From assembly GCF_026339935.1 (NCBI RefSeq), contig NZ_JAPEPX010000001.1, positions 4,769,501 to 4,833,500 on the forward strand: a stretch of DNA of 64,000 nt, read 5' to 3'. The notes under the pieces are model-generated. The model did not search any database. It had not been told where the DNA came from and saw only the letters and a list, made by a program, of their open reading frames with translations. Shown here in pieces: positions 61,874 through 64,000 of this stretch (position 1 is the first letter of the stretch; the number at the start of each line of letters is the position of its first letter). Origin of the DNA: Streptomyces sp. NBC_01551 (lineage in GTDB: Bacteria; Actinomycetota; Actinomycetes; Streptomycetales; Streptomycetaceae). The translations under genes were made by a program, and so were the position numbers.

Positions 61874-62677
61874 TCAGAAGGTCTGCAGGGTGATCAGGGT
61901 GATCCGCAGCCCCGCGCCCTCGCCGTCCGTCTCGATCCGGACCCGCTGACCGGGGCGCAGCAGCCGCAGGCCGCCCGCGTCGAACGCCGGGGCCTCGAAA
62001 GGCACCGGGGTGCCGTCGTCCAGCAGCACACTGCCGCTTCGGGTCTGGGAGTCGTACGTATACGCGGTCGCCTGCATACGGGCACTGTATCGGGCCGTGT
62101 GCCGCCCCACGCCGAGGGCGAGGGCGGTCCGCAGATCCGCCGCCGTGTCCACGTCCCGGCGCACGCTGTCGACACCCGCCAGGGCCATTTCCACCGCCCC
62201 CGAGGCGGAATGCCGGGCCCGCGAGGGGCCGCCGAACGAGGGTGCCAATTCCACGTCCGGAGCAGCGGAAAGCAAGGTCGTCCCGATTCCCGCCGCATCC
62301 GCCAGAAATGCCCGGGGAAATGCCGAAGCGGTTTCGAGCACGCGTAGCAATTCCGGTGGGCGCAGCGCCGGCAGGTCCGCGTTCATCGCGGCCACGGCGC
62401 AGCCCGGGCGGCCCGCCCGTACCGCCCGCGCCCCGTGGGCCAGCGCCGCGTTGAGCCCGGCCCCGGGGACGTCCGGGACGATCCGGGCGCCGAGCCGGGC
62501 CAGTTCCGGCCCGGCCAGCGAGTCGTCCGTGACGACCACCACATCGGCGACCGCCGCGCAGGCCAGGGCGCCCGCCACGGTGTCCTGCGCGAACGCCAGC
62601 GCGAGCCCCGGACGCCATGCGCCCACCGCCGCCGCGAGACGGCTCTTGCCCACGGCCAAGGGCTTCAGCGGGACCAC
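61874..62677 (-). CDS. cofC: CofC/FbiD guanylyltransferase fused to an OB-like domain
   Basis: 267 aa. Residues 1-200 match the nucleotidyltransferase that activates phosphoenolpyruvate or 2-phospholactate with GTP in coenzyme F420 synthesis: PLKPLAVGKSRLAAA, VVVVTDDS, GLNAALAHGAR, AAMNADLPALRP, RRDVDTAADLRTALALGVG. Without a stop, residues 201-267 (from ATG 62077) continue as an OB/cold-shock-like module, MQATAYTYDSQTRSGSVLLD and on. A TACAGT -10-like element before that ATG could allow separate expression. GTG 62677 has a short GGAG spacing and cuts into the first beta strand; a GGAAGGAG sequence lies before ACG 62695, so the true start is unclear. Confidence 0.82.
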   Translation of the reverse strand: MVPLKPLAVGKSRLAAAVGAWRPGLALAFAQDTVAGALACAAVADVVVVTDDSLAGPELARLGARIVPDVPGAGLNAALAHGARAVRAGRPGCAVAAMNADLPALRPPELLRVLETASAFPRAFLADAAGIGTTLLSAAPDVELAPSFGGPSRARHSASGAVEMALAGVDSVRRDVDTAADLRTALALGVGRHTARYSARMQATAYTYDSQTRSGSVLLDDGTPVPFEAPAFDAGGLRLLRPGQRVRIETDGEGAGLRITLITLQTF

Positions 62678-62742
62678 CAGACTCCATACGGTGCTCGTGA
62701 CCGACTCCTTCCCCTCCGGCGCGCTCCCGCGCCCGCGTAGAC

Positions 62743-62764
62743 CATGGCCGGGTCATGGCCGGGT
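62743..62764. repeat. Tandem CATGGCCGGGT duplication in a divergent promoter
   Basis: Two exact 11-bp copies followed by a partial third (CATGCC), between cofC and plsC. It may be a regulator-binding direct repeat or simple slippage. Confidence 0.4.
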
Positions 62765-62922
62765 CATGCCTCGGCCCATTGTCGCCTTCACCCGGCCCAC
62801 CCGGGGGTTGGCTGCCACGAGCGGGGCGTACGGTGTTCTCGACAGCGACCGGAATCCGGGGCCACACTTGTCCGGCCGACGAGTGCCCAATCCACACGCC
62901 GGTCCTAGAGGAAGGTGTTCGA

Positions 62923-63675
62923 GTGTCCCGCCGCAGAATCGGCTTCTGGTACCGCCTGGCAGCGGTGATCGCGAAACCGCCGCTGGTAGTGCTCTTCAAG
63001 CGGGACTGGCGGGGAATGGAGCACATTCCGGCCGAGGGCGGATTTATCACCGCCGTCAATCACAACTCGTATCTGGACCCGCTGTCGTACGCGCACTTCC
63101 AGTACAACACCGGCCGGGTGCCGCGATTGCTCGCGAAGGCCGCCCTCTTCAAGGTGCCTTTTGTCGGCTCGATCCTGCGCGGGTCAGGCCAGATCCCCGT
63201 CTACCGGGAGTCCACCAACGCCCTGGACGCATTCCGGGCCGCCGTGGCCGCCATCGAGACCGGCGAATGCGTGGCCTTTTACCCGGAGGGCACCCTCACC
63301 CGGGACCCCGACATGTGGCCGATGGCCGGCAAGACCGGCGCCGCCCGCGTCGCGCTGATGACCAGGGCGCCCGTCATTCCGGTGGCCCAGTGGGGCGCGA
63401 ACCTCGCGATGCCGCCCTACGCCAAGGAGAACAAGATCCGGCTGTTCCCGCGCAAGACCCTCCGGGTGATGGCCGGACCGCCCGTCGACCTCTCCGAGTT
63501 CTACGACCGCGAACCCACCCCGGACGTCCTCAGGGACGCCACGGAGGCCATCATGGCGGCCATCACCGCGCTCCTGGAGGAGCTGCGGGGCGAGCGGGCG
63601 CCCGAGCAGCCGTACGACCATCGCAAGGCCCGGGCGCAACAGCGGCGACAGGCCGCGGGGGAGGACAGCAAGTGA
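62923..63675 (+). CDS. plsC: 1-acylglycerol-3-phosphate O-acyltransferase family protein
   Basis: 250 aa from GTG 62923 with GAGGAAGG RBS; the longer open frame to 62755 covers promoter DNA. Acyltransferase motifs: I NHNSYLD (catalytic His-x4-Asp) near residue 44, II GQIPVYRE, III YPEGTLTRDPDMW, IV PVIPVAQWG. It makes phosphatidic acid or a related lyso-lipid product at the membrane. A hydrophobic N-terminal helix (LAAVIAKPPLVVL) anchors it. The stop overlaps the gpsA start (GTGA), fitting a phospholipid-precursor operon. Confidence 0.93.
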   Translation: MSRRRIGFWYRLAAVIAKPPLVVLFKRDWRGMEHIPAEGGFITAVNHNSYLDPLSYAHFQYNTGRVPRLLAKAALFKVPFVGSILRGSGQIPVYRESTNALDAFRAAVAAIETGECVAFYPEGTLTRDPDMWPMAGKTGAARVALMTRAPVIPVAQWGANLAMPPYAKENKIRLFPRKTLRVMAGPPVDLSEFYDREPTPDVLRDATEAIMAAITALLEELRGERAPEQPYDHRKARAQQRRQAAGEDSK

Positions 63676-64000
63676 CACGTCCCGTGAAGGCAGCCGTCTA
63701 CGGAACCGGCTCCTGGGGCACGGCCTTCGGCATGGTGCTCGCCGACGCCGGCTGCGAGGTGACCCTCTGGGGCCGCCGCCAGGAGGTCGTCGACGCCATC
63801 AACACCGGCCGGACCAACCCGGACTACTTCCCCGGCGTCGAACTCCCCGCCAACATGCGGGCCACCGCCGACGCCGCCGAGGCGGCCCGCGGCGCCGACT
63901 TCGCCGTCCTCGCCATCCCCTCCCAGACCCTGCGCGGCAACCTCGCCGAATGGGCCCCGCTGCTGCCCGCCGACACCGTGCTCGTCTCCCTGATGAAGGG
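63672..64000 (+). CDS. gpsA: Glycerol-3-phosphate dehydrogenase [NAD(P)+], N-terminal part
   Basis: The first 109 residues from GTG 63672, cut by the window edge. The Rossmann motif YGTGSWGTAFG, TLWGRRQEVVDAINTGRTNP and FAVLAIPSQTLRGNL identify GpsA, which reduces dihydroxyacetone phosphate to sn-glycerol-3-phosphate for phospholipid synthesis. It is coupled to plsC by the GTGA overlap. Confidence 0.93.
   Translation, partial: MTRPVKAAVYGTGSWGTAFGMVLADAGCEVTLWGRRQEVVDAINTGRTNPDYFPGVELPANMRATADAAEAARGADFAVLAIPSQTLRGNLAEWAPLLPADTVLVSLMK

Overview
The window is high-GC actinobacterial DNA and almost certainly comes from a Streptomyces chromosome. The evidence is the codon bias (G/C at nearly every third position), twin-arginine and lipobox secreted proteins, paired conservons, a HupS-type histone-like protein, NdgR, and a gene order that I recall matches the core region of S. 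coelicolor from about SCO5511 to SCO5559. The synteny is from memory and was not searched. Almost everything is ordinary housekeeping chromosome. The one clearly accessory patch is a wrecked IS30-family element at 11304-12370.

Layout. 1-2427: partial lipoprotein, aldo/keto reductase, D-2-hydroxyacid dehydrogenase. 2701-5634: membrane PAS-GGDEF-EAL protein whose EAL half has lost key residues. 5614-11269: ilvBNC, led by a leader-peptide attenuator, then serA. 11285-12387: the serA terminator hairpin split in its loop by the IS30 remnant, which now holds a small secreted-protein gene. 12409-14672: divergent MFS exporter and TetR. 14739-19705: tandem repeats, GPP34-like protein, PucR regulator, proline dehydrogenase and pruA. 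19790-25680: nitroreductase, AAC(2')-like acetyltransferase, PhoP-boxed phospholipase C, MDR reductase with divergent LysR. 25942-29106: small ORF, leuB, ilvE, lipoprotein. 29183-34984: NCS1 permease divergent from a ureAB-ureC-agmatine deiminase-tetR operon with no maturation genes. 35072-36936: citramalate synthase behind an Ile-codon leader peptide. 36949-41643: lipoprotein, Gly-rich membrane protein, YceI, accB-accE. 41845-52298: tandem conservons cvn2 and cvn1. 52863-57588: small repeat-bearing ORF, FAH-family hydrolase, gltX, DUF4241, HAD, five tRNAs (2 Gln, 3 Glu). 57721-64000: ndgR, leuCD, small ORF, hupS, cofC fused to an OB-like domain, plsC and the start of gpsA.

How they fit together. 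The window holds a dispersed branched-chain amino acid regulon: ilvB/N/C, leuB, ilvE, cimA, leuC/D and the regulator ndgR. At least two of its operons (ilvB and cimA) carry short leader peptides rich in the end-product amino acids, followed by intrinsic terminators. ndgR and leuC share a divergent promoter whose palindrome sits in the ndgR -35/-10 spacer. Other divergent pairs also show palindromic operators (MFS/TetR, MDR/LysR, permease/urease-like).

The best candidate for an under-described system is the urease-like/agmatine deiminase operon. It keeps all nickel ligands in the UreC-like subunit, replaces the flap cysteine with valine, lacks UreDEFG in the window, and is flanked by two copies of one operator.
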